Position numbers and translations under genes: made by a program. Below are positions 45,700-57,254 of a stretch of DNA of 64,000 nt, in pieces. The DNA comes from Erinaceus europaeus (lineage: Eukaryota > Chordata > Mammalia > Eulipotyphla > Erinaceidae): the NCBI RefSeq assembly GCF_950295315.1, contig NC_080170.1, positions 92,736,054 through 92,800,053 on the forward strand, read 5' to 3'. How positions within the stretch are numbered: the first letter of the stretch is position 1; each line of letters begins with the position of its first letter. The notes below the pieces were generated by a model. That model was not told the DNA's origin. It saw nothing but the letters and a program-made list of their open reading frames with translations, and did not search any database.

Positions 45700-47207
45700 T
45701 AACCAGATATTTTCTAATTAGATCTAGATAACTTCCTCACCTCCTTACTGTTTCTCTACCTCAATCACTCTAACTCTAACCCTGTCAGATAAAATAAGGA
45801 CTACCAAAGCTGGATAAGGGCAAGAGACTGGCACACTTTAATGAAGGCCCTTTTGGTCACTATCAGGCCACCCAATCATCCAGGGCCCTTATTAGGGAAT
45901 TATAGGATGCCCACACAGATATGCTGGGCCTACACCTCTAACAGATCCCTCTCTCTGCCATCACTGATCATTTCCAACAGGAACTGTTGTATGCTTCACA
46001 TTGGTTTGGTCTCCCCTCCCACCCCTACCTCTGAGAGATTTAGTTTGGCCCTTGCTAGTTTTGTGTCTCTTTTTCTCCCCGCCCCCTATGCTATGTAGTT
46101 CAGGAGTTCTTGGCGCAGCAGCCGGAGGAGAATGATGTAGGACAGATCTGTGTGGTGATTAGTTTGGGTTAGTTTATGAATCATTGTTCGTGAATAAAGA
46201 AATACAGCTTCCTGGCCCAGCCGGGTGTTCTCGAGTCTCTGCCGCCGTGAAGCTAGCCCGACCTGCTGGAGCCATGAACTTTAATGACAAGGAACAACAT
46301 CTTGTGGCCCTCTACATGACTTTGCCCTCAATGTAGAATAACAGCGGTAGAGACTGCCCCACTGTCTGAAGGGAGGCTTGGTCAGCATACTCTGCACTTG
46401 AGAAAGACTGGTCCTGAAAAGAGTACAGCCTAGAATATTCCTAGCTATCACCATAGAATTTGAGTTCAGAACAACAGGGATGCAGAAGTTGCACAGGTTC
46501 CTGTGCAAATACGAATAAACATGGGCCCTAGGTCAGCTGGATAGGGTTTACAGTTAATGGTATTTATATAATTTTCCCATATTTTGGAGCTACTCTCTGC
46601 CCTGATCCAGCTTTCTAGTCCTATTCCCAACTCCGACACTATCTTCCCAGATAATACTTTTAGCCCACGTGCATGTTAGCTGTGGGGCTCAGGATAAAAT
46701 TGAGTAAGTCATGGATCCCTTAGAATATAACCCAAACTGACTTCCTTGCTATAACCTTCCTTGGAATAAAGACCCCAAATTTCATCTGCTATACTCTTAC
46801 TTTTAGGTTCCTGATTATTAAACTATTTGTTTTGCTTCATTTCTGATTTTCAGTCAACAAGTTGCAGATGCTTCCATGATGCCAACCTGACTTCCCTGGG
46901 CAGAGGACCTCACCAATGTGTCCTGGAGTCCCACCTTCCCAGAGCCCTGCCCCACTAGGGAAAGACCAAAACAGGCCGGGAGTATAGATCGACCTGCCAG
47001 TGCCCATGTCCAGCAGAGAAGAAATTATAGAAGCCAGACCTTCTACATTTTGCACCCCATAAAAATCTTTGGTCCATAGTCCCAGAGGGCTAAGACTAGG
47101 TATCCTTCCATTATAGGGGAGGGTATATGGAACTATGGTGGTGGGAACTGTATGGAATTGTACCCCTCTTATCCCACAATCTTGATGATCACTATTAAAT
47201 CACTAAA
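45700..47207 (+). mobile_element. Long non-coding retroposon copy interrupted by a solo LTR
   Basis: Starts in the part of the family with AGATAAAATAAGGACTACC and ends ATCACTATTAAATCACTAAAAAAA. The solo LTR at 45985-46289 splits it, and the family sequence resumes at AGGAACAACATCTTGTGG, exactly as in the neighbouring copy at about 44770. Confidence 0.85.
45985..46289 (+). mobile_element. 305-bp solo LTR with 6-bp target duplication
   Basis: Perfect direct repeats AGGAAC (45979-45984 and 46290-46295) flank a TG..CA unit (TGTTGTATGC to TTTAATGACA). It contains AATAAA at 46193-46198 and a GC-rich end. The uninterrupted copy at about 44770 confirms the empty site. A 6-bp duplication suits a class II retrovirus. 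It shows no obvious similarity to the two longer LTRs. Confidence 0.92.
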
Positions 47208-48030
47208 AAAAAAAAAAAATCCAAAAATGCAAAAAATGTTTTCACTAACTCTACAGCTTAAATTTCTTTTCTTCTGAGGTCTGGTTGCATTTTCTGTTCT
47301 TTTCTAGGAGAAAATCGGTATTAATATTAACATACTTAGCAGTTTCTGCAATTTTTTTCTTCTTAGAGTCAAGCATTACCCAATAGAATCAATGAGCAAG
47401 TGTATATGGTGGAGATATGAAAAGTTACAATACTAAAAAACTTAGAACCTGCTTGAAAGAAAAAACTCTCGCCCACAAATAACAATATATCATATTATTT
47501 CAATGAAAACAAAACTAATTCTAATAAACAACCATTACTCACAGATGCTGCTGGTTGGTAGTAGATAGTCATGTCAACATTATATTTTAGAATCAGTAGT
47601 TTTGAAATACAATTACATTTTAACTTAGGGGGAAAAAAACTATCTTAACTTTGAAAGCTCTGAATGATGTCTTTAAACAAACACTTGATGAGATTCAAAA
47701 CTGAATGAGATTCTGTTACATACTTAACAGATAATAGTAATGACTATAGTAAAATCCTTGGAGTGATAGAAGGGAAATTCAAAACCTTTTTCATAGACAA
47801 GCATTGTGATATTTATAGTATATGGGTAAATTGTTCAAGTCTTTATTATAAGATATATTTTCTCTGAGACAGCTATAGCCTCTGAAGACATTCCGGTGAG
47901 ATAAAATGTGAAGGTTGGAGACAATTATATTGATGATCCCAATCCCATGAAGTTCTAAGGTAATGTGCATTTGTGTTTTAGCTTTTAACAACAAAATAAA
48001 TATATTTAGCATTTTAGCATTTGTGTTCAG
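47208..48030. other. Low-copy DNA, nothing recognised
   Basis: No gene or repeat recognised. The 101-aa minus-strand frame at 47791-48096 has no domain and ends inside LINE-1 DNA. Confidence 0.4.
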
Positions 48031-48094
48031 CTGGAGGTGATTATGCTTAATGAAATAAGTAGATATGAAAGACAACTTCCAGATGGTTCTGCAC
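48031..48094 (+). mobile_element. LINE-1 3' fragment
   Basis: CTGGAGGTGATTATGCTTAATGAAATAAGTAG is a diverged LINE-1 ORF2-to-3'UTR sequence, cut by the following SINE. Confidence 0.6.
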
Positions 48095-48228
48095 AAGGAA
48101 CCAGGTTCAAGCTTCTGACTCCCACCTTCACAAGCGGTGAAGCAGTTCTACATGTGTCTCTCCTTCTCCATCCCCCCTTCCCTTTCCATTTATTTCTGTA
48201 GCAACATATAAATAAATAAATCACAAAA
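48095..48228 (+). mobile_element. tRNA-derived SINE, 5'-truncated
   Basis: CCAGGTTCAAGCTTC (B-box), CACAAGCGGTGAAGCAG core and a CATATAAATAAATAAAT end. Confidence 0.8.
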
Positions 48229-48230
48229 TA

Positions 48231-48752
48231 ATGATTACATTACATTAGTAGATGGGCAATTATTGAGGACAAAAATTATATAGATATTATAGTGACATGA
48301 AGAAGTGTCTGTGACAGATACATTTTCAGTAGAACATGTTCTGTGTAAATACATCACTAATAAATGAGAGCTTGAGAGCTACGTATGCTACATTAAAACA
48401 CGCAAGTAGAGGTTAAATTTATTAGCAAAAAATTTATTAGCAATAAATTCAATTTATTAGCAATAGATAACTACACAATTGACAAAAGTATTTTATCCTT
48501 TCTGCTAGTCTCATTATGTAAGGGTAGTGGCTAATTACAATAAAAAATTAATGGGATAGTTTATTGACAGTACTGCATTAATGGTTAAGATTGAGAAAGT
48601 GATTTTTACAGATCTGGACATGATTTCTGGAATTGATATTGACATTCCACATATCTTTGGTGATAATATTGAACCTATTTCTCTCTTCTCATTTCAAAGT
48701 AAAAATAGCAATGCCATAGGCCCAGTGGAAGGACTGCATAGATTCATTGTAC
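48231..48752. other. Low-copy DNA, nothing recognised
   Basis: No gene or repeat recognised. Confidence 0.4.
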
Positions 48753-48768
48753 AGAACTTAAAAAATAG

Positions 48769-49273
48769 GAAGTCGGGCAGTAGCGCAGCGGGTTAAGCAC
48801 AGGTGGCACAAAGCGCAAGAACCGGCTTAAGGATACCGGTTCAAGCCCCCAGCCCCCCACCTGTAAGGAAGTCGCTTCACAGGTGATGAAGCAGGTTTGC
48901 AGGTAGCTATCTTTCTCTTCCCCTCTCTGTCTCCCCCACCTCTCCCCATTTTTCTCTGTCCTATCTAACGACAGCAACAATAACAACAACAATAACCACA
49001 ACAACAATAAAAAAGGGGGGCAACAAAAGGGAAAAAAAAAAAAGAATCCCGGTTCCAGCCCCTGGCTCCCCACCTGCGTGGGTGTAACTTCACAATCTGT
49101 GAAGCAGGTCTGCAGGTGTCTATCTTTCTCTCTCCCTCTCTGTCTACCCCTCCTCTCTCCATTTCTCTCTATCCTATCCAACAACGATGACATCAGTAGC
49201 AACAACAATAATAACTACAACAATAAAACAACAGGGGCAACAAAAGGGAATAAATAAATATTTTTTTAAAAAA
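48769..49273 (+). mobile_element. Two-unit SINE inserted as one piece, 16-bp target duplication
   Basis: Perfect direct repeats AGAACTTAAAAAATAG (48753-48768 and 49274-49289) flank two SINE units with no target repeat between them. Unit one (48769 to about 49044) has a full tRNA-like head (TAGCGCAGCGGGTTAAGC, B-box GGTTCAAGCCCCC) and ends in GGGAAAAAAAAAAAAG. Unit two starts directly at the B-box region (AATCCCGGTTCCAGCCCC) and lacks the A-box. Confidence 0.93.
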
Positions 49274-49340
49274 AGAACTTAAAAAATAGTATATATCCAA
49301 TAGTTACTACATACCATTAAAATCATGCTATTATTTACCT

Positions 49341-49532
49341 TTTTAAAAAATACATATCATTATTAATTTGATAGGACATAGAAAAACTGAGAGGAGAAGG
49401 CGAGACAGTGTGGGAAAGAGAGAGACATCTGCAGCATTGCTTCTTTGCTTGTGACGCCTTCCCTCTTAGGTACTGACTAACCTCTGCACATGGTAACGTG
49501 TGCTCAACTGAGTGTGCCACTGCCCAACCCCT
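49341..49532 (-). mobile_element. tRNA-derived SINE, short type
   Basis: Reversed: AATTTGATAGGACATAGAAAAACTGAG, CATCTGCAGCATTGC, ACATGGTAACGTGTGCTCAACTG. Confidence 0.8.
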
Positions 49533-50365
49533 TGTATGTCTATTTTTCAACCTACAAACAAACAGGCACTTAGGTAAAACGTTATCTACTTTTTCAGTAT
49601 TTTGGCATCTATTTCATCTTGCTCACTGTGAACTTCATGATGTAAGTACTAGCCTGGAGGACAGTTGTCAAGATCATTTCCAAAATATGTATCTTAATCA
49701 TAATTGACTGGCAACTGTGAAATTAATGAAGCTGACCTAGGTCCACAACTATTGTTTGTTTCAGTTCTGATTATTTATTTTGTTAAGAACTGTGTCTGAG
49801 TATTTATACATTTACATAGTCCCTTAAAAGTAATCCCAGGCACAGACTCACCAAACACTTCTTAAAGGTTATTACTTTAATGATAAACCCATTAAGTGTC
49901 ATAAAGAATGTTGATTGTCAAGGTAAAGAAGTGTGACTTGGAGTATTTGTATTCCAGAAACATTTAATTTTATGATTTTTCTTCATAGCAAAAACCAACA
50001 GCAAAGAATGTTACTGTAGGTGTGGTGACATAAATTAGCATGAATAATTTATAGAAAGTAGGTATATTATTGAAGCCTCTTATTACTTAAGGGGACTTGT
50101 TTATTCCCAAAGGATATGATGATACATGTAATGGATACAGCAGGGGTGTGAGAGTGCAGAGTGGCAGAGACTAGCAATTAGAAGTCACAAGAAAAATTGT
50201 TGTGCCTTTTTCCATAGTACTCTAGAGCTCTGGAGGTTGACAAGAAATCCTACCTTAACTTAGATTTGCTCTCCTGAACATTCTTTCCAATTAGGCCTTG
50301 CTCTCAGGCCCATCTTAGCCTGCTGACCATAATTTTCTAGCTTAAATAGACTATGGGCTCTTTTT
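49533..50365. other. Low-copy DNA, nothing recognised
   Basis: No gene or repeat recognised. Confidence 0.4.
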
Positions 50366-50368
50366 TCA

Positions 50369-50584
50369 AAATTTTTTTATTATCTTTATTTATTGATTGG
50401 ATAGAGACAGTCAGAAATCGAGAGGGAAGGGAGTGATAGAAAGGGAAAGAGACAGGGAGACACCTGCAGTACTGCTTCACCACTTGAAAAGCTTTCCCCC
50501 AGCAGGTGGGGACTGGGAGCTCGAACCCAGGTCCTTGCGCATTGTAACATGTGCACTCAACCAGGTGCACCATCACCAGGCCCC
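50369..50584 (-). mobile_element. tRNA-derived SINE, short type
   Basis: Reversed copy of the 16247 subfamily: GATTGGATAGAGACAGTCAGAAATCG, CAGCAGGTGGGGACTGGGAGCTCGAACCC, GTGCACTCAACCAGGTGCACC. Confidence 0.9.
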
Positions 50585-51000
50585 CAACTATGGACTCTTA
50601 AAAGCCACATTCAGTTCCTCTTTTCCTACCACTGATATTTAATAAAGTTCTTAGTAATTTTTCATACACTTTTCACTGTGCCCACTGGTATTTATAAACT
50701 CCCACCTATTACAATAGCCTTGGTTTTGATAGCAGTAGTATTAAAATAATAACAGAAAAATTTTTTAAAAACCCTCCCTTGCTAAGTTAATTATTCAGTG
50801 CAGTATTTTCTTTCACAATATCCACAGTATTCCTTTCTGACACAGAATTTTTCCCATAATCTAGTGAATACAAAGAAAATTTATATACACTATAAGTTAA
50901 TGGGTTTATAGTTTCTTTGTTCCTAGAAAGACTAAAGACAGCACTTTGGATTCTCCATAGAGGCTTTTTTCACTGCTGGAGATCAAAATTATATTTATTG
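50585..51000. other. Low-copy DNA, nothing recognised
   Basis: No gene or repeat recognised. Confidence 0.4.
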
Positions 51001-51004
51001 TTGT

Positions 51005-51245
51005 CACAGCTGATGTTTGATGTCTAGGGATTGTTTTGTTTGATTTTGCAGAGATGGACCTTAAACATATGTGATTTTACACTACTGAGTCAATCTTTTC
51101 ATTCAGAGAGAAGCAGAGAGCACATAGCACATGATTTTTCCTTAGTTCTGCAGTGGTTTCATATGCTCCCAGAACTCAAATCTGGGCCATCTATGGAAGA
51201 ACAAATACCTTACCCAGTAACCTTAGTCTCCTGTCCGGAGTGAAC
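51005..51245 (-). mobile_element. Old SINE remnant
   Basis: AGAGAGAAGCAGAGAGCACA, TTCTGCAGTGG and CAGAACTCAAATCTGGGCC in reversed SINE order. Weak. Confidence 0.4.
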
Positions 51246-51795
51246 TCCTTCTAGGTCATTAGTTACGTCCATGTCTGGTCCCCCACTATGACTGTTTCTG
51301 ACAGAAGTCATAGCAATCCTTCTAAATCCAAGACATCTCTCTACTTCAGTCTGAATATCTTTCTTTCCACATATTTTTTATTAACAGTGTTCACATGTAC
51401 GAGTGTTTCACATTTCACTGAGACATTTGGATTTTTATTAAATTCAAGAGTCATAACAGTTCACTTTTTTCACTTTGTTGTCATTGAACATGTCATGGAA
51501 CATAATATCTCCTACCTTATTTAATTAGAACTCAGTGAGCCAAATAAAATGGTGAGGGGTTACCTCAGTTTAATTTCAAAAACCCTATTCTACTACAAAA
51601 TTAAGATAAACCATAGAGATAAATTACTTATTTCAACAACTTTATCTGGAGGGATAACATGCTAAATATTTTTTATTTCACTGAGAAAATACCAACTTAA
51701 AGCATTACATAGGCTCCAGCTATACAGATTGAGATCTAGACACACAACATTATTACTATCACCAACTAATTTTCATCTTTGAATTCAAAAGAAAT
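51246..51795. other. Low-copy DNA, nothing recognised
   Basis: No gene or repeat recognised. Confidence 0.4.
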
Positions 51796-51799
51796 CAAC

Positions 51800-52383
51800 A
51801 CCTTTCCAACTGTGACACCATCACCCCAGATAATAACCTGGGTCCACCTGCATATCAGATTTCAGGCTCAGGTAAAAACTAGTAAAGTTACGGACCCTTT
51901 GGAATATACCTGAAATAGACCTAATAGCTTTTTCCAAAATGGAGACCCCCAAATCTACCTGCTATATTCTTGCCTTTAAGTTCATGATCAGTCAACTATT
52001 TGTTCTGCTTTATATCTTTTTCAGCCACCATGTTCCAGATGCTATCATGATGCCAACCTGACTTCTCTGGGTGGATCATATATCTTGAAGCCCCACCTCC
52101 CCAGATCCCTACGCCACTAGGGAAATAGAGAGGCAGGCTGGGAATATGGATTTATCTGTCAGTGCCCATGTTCAGTGGAGAAGTAATTACAGAAGACAGA
52201 CCTTCCATCTTCTGTACCCCACAATGATCCTGGATCCATACTCTCAGATGGATAAAGAATAGGGAAGCTATCAAGGGAGGGGATTGCATATGGAGCTCTG
52301 GGGGTGGCACTGTGTGAAAATGTACCCCATATTATCCTACAGTCTTGTCAATATTTCCATTTTATAAATAAAAATAAAAAAAA
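51800..52383 (+). mobile_element. Long non-coding retroposon family, 3' module
   Basis: CACCATCACCCCAGATAATAACCTGGGTCCACC, CAGGCTCAGGTAAAAACTAGTAAAG and TTTTCAGCCACCATGTTCCAGATGC, with the tail TTTTATAAATAAAAATAAAAAA. Confidence 0.85.
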
Positions 52384-52384
52384 G

Positions 52385-52620
52385 AAATTGAACAACTGAA
52401 CAGGTGAATTGATAGCAAGGAAACTAAAAGCAAAATAAATTCTGCATCCTTCAATAAAGTACATGGCCAGATGGTCTCACTGTCATATTCTACCAAACAT
52501 TAAAAAAAAAGACATGATACTTATCTTTATGAAATTAATCTAAAATACTGAAGAGAATGCTTCCCAACTTATCTCACAGTCAGCCTTACTTTGATACCAA
52601 AACCAGGCTTGAAAAGTAAG
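52385..52620 (+). mobile_element. Old LINE-1 ORF2 fragment
   Basis: ACATGGCCAGATGGTCTCACTGTCATATTCTACCAAACATT is a diverged LINE-1 ORF2 block in sense. Confidence 0.65.
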
Positions 52621-53085
52621 GCTCATAGTAATATGAAATTTCTCTGGAATATTCTGCAGTGGCTCAGTGAGGGTTCAGCGGATGAAGTAAACACATAAAG
52701 TGTGTCTTTAGTTTCTTGCAGAGAGTTATTTCTAGCATCAAGATTAAAATACTTATCTATATTTCCATATGATATATATGACTGATCTTATTTACCGCCT
52801 GCTCCTAATATAGCACCAAAAAAAAAAAAAGGAAAAGCTTCACTTGAGATAAGAGAAAATATCTAACTTAAATACAAATTTTCTTTTAAATCATATTTCT
52901 TGTGATTTTAACTTCATGATTCTGAAGCCAGATATATATATATATGCATATTACATTCACTAATCTTGTTTTGTTTAAATTAACTGATTTCTATGAATCT
53001 AGTCTGTAAGAATGATTTCTATAAATCAAGTTTGTAAGAATGGTAGTGTGGTCCTGGTATACAATAATGGAAAAATACATTAGGG
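52621..53085. other. Low-copy DNA, nothing recognised
   Basis: No gene or repeat recognised. Confidence 0.4.
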
Positions 53086-53099
53086 TTGAGAGTGTTTTT

Positions 53100-53385
53100 T
53101 TTCTTTTTAAGTTTTTTTAAAATATTTGTTTATTTTCCCTTTTTATTGCCCTTGTTGTTTTTCATTGTTGTTGTTGATGTTGTCATTGTTAGATAGGACA
53201 GAGAGAAATGGAAAGAGGAGGGGAAGACAGAGAGGGAGAGAAAAAAAGAGATACCTGCAGACCAGCTTCACTGCCTGTGAAGTGACTCTGCAGGTGGGGA
53301 GCCAGGGGCTCAAACCAGGGTCCTTACACAGGTCCTTGCACTTTGTACCACGTGTGCTTAACCCCTGTGCTACCTCCTGACTTCC
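53100..53385 (-). mobile_element. tRNA-derived SINE, short-tail type
   Basis: Reversed: GTTAGATAGGACAGAGAGAAATGG, CTCTGCAGGTGGGGAGCCAGG, GTGTGCTTAACCCCTGTGCTACC. Diverged target repeats AGGGTTGAGAGTGTTTT (left) and AGGGGTGAGAATGTTTT (right). Confidence 0.9.
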
Positions 53386-53485
53386 TAGGGGTGAGAATGT
53401 TTTATGGACATTGATCATGGAGAGATGAGAAACCATAGGGGTGAGAATGTTTTATGGACATTGATCATGGAGAGATGAGAAACCA
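53386..53485 (+). repeat. Perfect 50-bp tandem duplication
   Basis: TAGGGGTGAGAATGTTTTAT..GAGATGAGAAACCA occurs twice in direct succession (53386-53435 and 53436-53485) without a mismatch that I can see. It lies immediately next to the SINE and includes its right target repeat. Confidence 0.95.
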
Positions 53486-53514
53486 TATCCACACCTCACC
53501 ACTAAACAACCAAT

Positions 53515-53680
53515 AAAATAGGGCACGTGAGTAGTGTGCTGCTTTGCTATGTGCACTACCCGAGTTTTGAGTTTGAGCCTGGCCCCCACAAAAGTAAAGG
53601 AAGTTGTGGTTTCTTTCATGCACTCTCTACTTCTCTGTCTCTATCTAAAGTAAACAAATAAATGATAACAATAATGATAC
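53515..53680 (+). mobile_element. Old tRNA-derived SINE
   Basis: CACGTGAGTAGTGTGCTGCTTTGC, GAGTTTGAGCCTGGCCCCC and CTCTCTACTTCTCTGTCTC, ending AAACAAATAAATG. Confidence 0.6.
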
Positions 53681-53688
53681 TGATGGCA

Positions 53689-53980
53689 GGGGGGTGTCAG
53701 CCTGTGGTGCAGCAGGTTCAGCGCACATGGCCTGAAACTCTAGGACCAGAGTAAGGATCCCAGTTCAAGCCCCCAGCTCCCCATCTGCAGGGTGGTTGTT
53801 TCACAAGCATTGAAGCAGGTCTGCAGGTGTCTGTCTTTCTCCCCCATCTCTTTCTTCCCCTCTTTTCTCCATTTCTCTCTGTCCTATCTGGCAACAAATA
53901 ACAACAATAATAATAACCACAACAATGATTAAGAAAAACAAGGACAACAAAAAAGGAAAATAAATGAATACTAAAAAAAT
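53689..53980 (+). mobile_element. tRNA-derived SINE, short-tail type
   Basis: CAGCCTGTGGTGCAGCAGGTTCAGC, CCCAGTTCAAGCCCCC, CATTGAAGCAGGTCTGCAGG, and a tail with GGACAACAAAAAAGG. Confidence 0.9.
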
Positions 53981-54111
53981 AGTAATAATGCAGGTGGAAG
54001 TTTGTGGGATATAGATGAAATCATAGTGTGTTTGAATGATAGACAAATTCAACTAGTACTTTATTTTTGTATACTTTAATACAGAACATTAATTTTATTC
54101 ATAGGTGTTTC

Positions 54112-54290
54112 TTTTTTTCTTTTAGCTTGATAGTGAAAAGCAGCGAGGTAGATAGATACAGAGAGAAGTGAGACACTGCAGCGCTGCTCCACCACACGAT
54201 AACCCAGGGCTCAAACCTGGGTCCTTGTGCATAGTACCATGTGTACTCTATTGCATGAACAATCTACTGGCTTCCTAGGTATTTAAGTTT
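54112..54290 (-). mobile_element. tRNA-derived SINE, short type, diverged
   Basis: GTGAGACACTGCAGCGCTGCTCCACC, GGGCTCAAACCTGGGTCCTTGTGC and CATGTGTACTCTATTGC, reversed. Confidence 0.75.
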
Positions 54291-54656
54291 CATAAAGCTA
54301 GTAAACAGTATTTTGTCAATTTTTAAACCATTTCTCATTTTAATAAATATAAGTGATGTTGTGTTTTAATGATATTAGACAGATAATAATATTGACACAC
54401 ACCTTATTAAATTGCTCAACACTTAAAACAATCTGGCTCTGTGGGGTGCTTCAGGTAAACAAACCCCATCATTTCAAATCATATATTGTCTTATTATCAA
54501 TTGCTTCTGATGAGCTTCTTTTTTTCTTCTATCTAATTATGTTATTTGGAGTCACTTGAGCAATGCTAAAGAATAGCTGTAGCAAAGGTCATGCTGTGTT
54601 ATTTAAATTTTATTAGAATGCTTCCATTCATTCCCTTACCTTTGCCTGGCCATTCA

Positions 54657-54658
<2 letters not shown>
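54291..54658. other. Low-copy DNA, nothing recognised
   Basis: No gene or repeat recognised. Confidence 0.4.

Positions 54659-54706
<48 letters not shown>
54659..54706 (+). repeat. (TG)n microsatellite
   Basis: About 23 uninterrupted TG units. Confidence 0.97.
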
Positions 54707-54707
<1 letters not shown>

Positions 54708-55043
54708 CATGTGCATGTTAGATTCCTACTCCACTGCCTATTTTACATTAATATGGCAACTTAACTTTAATGAATATATTTTCAATAGAAATTATGAAAT
54801 ACATCAGCAAAATTAGAATAGGAAATATGTTCATATGGCTTGTCTCTTTTCTTTTTTCTTAACTTTTTAAAAGTTTTTGTACTTTAGTCATCTATATTTT
54901 ACGTATAAGCCAAACCATCCAGTAATTGTCCTTCACTTCCTTACTTATTCCACTTAGCATAACTGTCCTCAGTTGAACTATTTTGTTTTAAACGATACAA
55001 TCTCATCCTGTTTTGATTCATCTCCAGATATTTTCTTTTTCTT

Positions 55044-55668
55044 TTCTTTTATTTATAAAAAGGAAACACTGACAAAACCATAGGATAAGAGGGGTACAAC
55101 TCCACACAGTTCCCACCTCCAGACCTCCTTATCCCATCCCCTCCCCTGATAGCTTTCCTATTCTTTATCCCTCTGAGAGTATGGACCCACCATCATTGTG
55201 GGATGTAGAAGGTGGAAGGTCTGACTTCTATAATTGCTTCCCCGATGAACATAGGCGTTGACAGGTTGATCCATACTCCCAGCCTGTCTCTCTCTTTCCC
55301 TAGTGGGGCAGGTTACTGGGGAATCAGAGCTCCAGGACACTTGGTGGGGTTGTCTATCCAGGGAAGTGTGGTTGGCATCATGCTAGCATATTTGGGAGCT
55401 ACTCTCTTTCTGATCCAGCTTTCTGGTCCTTTTTCCAGCCAAGACATCATCTCCCCAGACAATAACTTGGATCCACCAGATATCAGATTGCAGGCTCAGG
55501 GGGAAAAAATTGCATAGCCACAGGCCCTTTGGAATATAACTAAAATATGCCTACTAGCTATCTACAAAATGGCAACACCCTCCCAACTCTTCATCTGCAC
55601 TACTCCAGTCTCTAGGTTCATGATTTGTCAACAACTTGTTTGGCTTTATATGTTAACTCTCTTTTCAA
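55044..55668 (-). mobile_element. 3'-module copy of the retroposon family, reversed
   Basis: Starts with the reversed tail ATTTATAAAAAGGAAACACTGACAAAACC and continues through CCTCTGAGAGTATGGACCC and CCAGGACACTTGGTGGGG to GTTAACTCTCTTTTCAAT. Possible short target repeats TATTTTCTT. Confidence 0.85.
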
Positions 55669-56100
55669 TTATTTTCTTAAATTTGAGCTTTGACTTCTTC
55701 GTTGATCCAGTATTTGTTCATTCTCCACAAAGAGGAGCAGGGATTTGCTCTCCAATCATCTTTTGTTGGGTACTTAAGTTGTTCCCATACCTTGGCTATT
55801 GTAAATTATGCTGCTATGAACATGGTGGTGCATATATTCCTTTGGAACAGTGCTTCTGTGTCCTTTGGCTTATATGCCTAAGAGTGGTATTTCTGAATCA
55901 AAGGGTATGTTCATGTTTATCTGTTTTAAATATCCAAAGTAGTTTCCATAGGAGGTTGTGCTAATTTATATTACTATCAACAGAGCAATAGAGTTCCTTT
56001 ATCTCCACATCCTCACCAACACTTCTCATTTCCTGTTTTGTTGATATGGACCACCACTGTGGCTCTGAGGTGATATCTCATTGTGGTCTTAAGTTGAATT

Positions 56101-56165
56101 TTTCTTTTTTTTTTCCCTTTATTGGGGAATTAATGTTATACACTCGGCAGTAAATACAATAGTTT
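56101..56165 (-). mobile_element. LINE-1 tail, reversed
   Basis: CCCTTTATTGGGGAATTAATG and ACTCGGCAGTAAATACAATAG are the reversed tail of the type at 13610. Confidence 0.8.
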
Positions 56166-56265
56166 TTAGATTATAAGATTTCTCAGTTTTCCACATAACA
56201 ATATAACCTCCACTAGAGGCTCTGTCATAGTTTTCTAAGGCTTGTCTCCTTTCAATGAACAATAT

Positions 56266-56545
56266 TCTTTTTAAAAAATATTTATTTATTCCCTTTTGTT
56301 GCCCTTGTTTTATTGTTTTAGTTATTATTGCTGTTGATGTCGTCGTTGTTGGATAGGACAGAGAGAAATGGAGAGAGGAGGGGAGAACAGAGAGGGGGAA
56401 AGAAAGACACCTGCAGACCTGCCTCACCGCCTGTGACCCGACTCCCCTGTAGGTGGAGAGCTGGAGGCTCGAACCCGGATCCTTCTGCCCGGTCCTTGCA
56501 CTCTACGCCAAGTATGATTTACCCGCTGCGCTACTGTTCCACTGC
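56266..56545 (-). mobile_element. tRNA-derived SINE, short-tail type
   Basis: Reversed and well preserved: ATTTATTCCCTTTTGTTGCCC, GATGTCGTCGTTGTTGGATAGG, GAGGCTCGAACCCGGATCC, TTTACCCGCTGCGCTAC. Confidence 0.92.
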
Positions 56546-56897
56546 ATTTTTCTTTGTTGACATTTCATAAACACAGTAATATAAACAATGTATCACTGTA
56601 TAGACAAAAAATTGTTTGGCAACTTAATGAACCCATCTTCTCACATCCCAAAGATAACCACCATAGTTTTCAAAAATCTCAAACAGTCTGCTTGCTTTTG
56701 CTTTTTCCAAGTTCATGTGCATCAGTTCTCTAGACTCTACATGTGAACGAAACCATCTGATAGTTGTCCTGCATCACTTTGTTTATTTTAATAAGTATTA
56801 TCACCTCCAGTTCAATTTTTTTTGTCCCAAAGAACACAGTATTGTCCTTTATGACTGCTCAGTAATATTTAAAGGAATATATGTCCTTTAGCTTCTT

Positions 56898-57254
56898 CTT
56901 TTTTTTCCTCCAGTTTTATTGCTGGGGCTCAGTGCCTGCACTATGAATCCACTGCTCTTCGAGGCCATTTTTCCCATTTTGCGGTCCTTGTTGTTACCTT
57001 TGTTGTTGTCGTTATTTTTAATGTTGTCATTGCTGTTGCTGTTGCTAGACAGTACAGAGAGAAATCGAGAAAGGAGGGGAGACAGAGAATAGGAGAGAAA
57101 GATAAACACCTGCAGACCTGTTTTGCTGCCTGTGAAGGGGACCCTCCCCCACTTGCAGGTGGGGAGCCGAGGGCTCGAACCCCGATCCTTGTGCTGGTCC
57201 TTGGATTTGTGCCACATGCACTTAACCCGCTGCGCTACCTACCACCCGACTCCC
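56898..57254 (-). mobile_element. tRNA-derived SINE, long-tail type, with 16-bp target duplication
   Basis: Perfect direct repeats TGTCCTTTAGCTTCTT (56882-56897 and 57255-57270). Full-length reversed copy, inserted in antisense LINE-1 DNA that continues on both sides. Confidence 0.95.
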
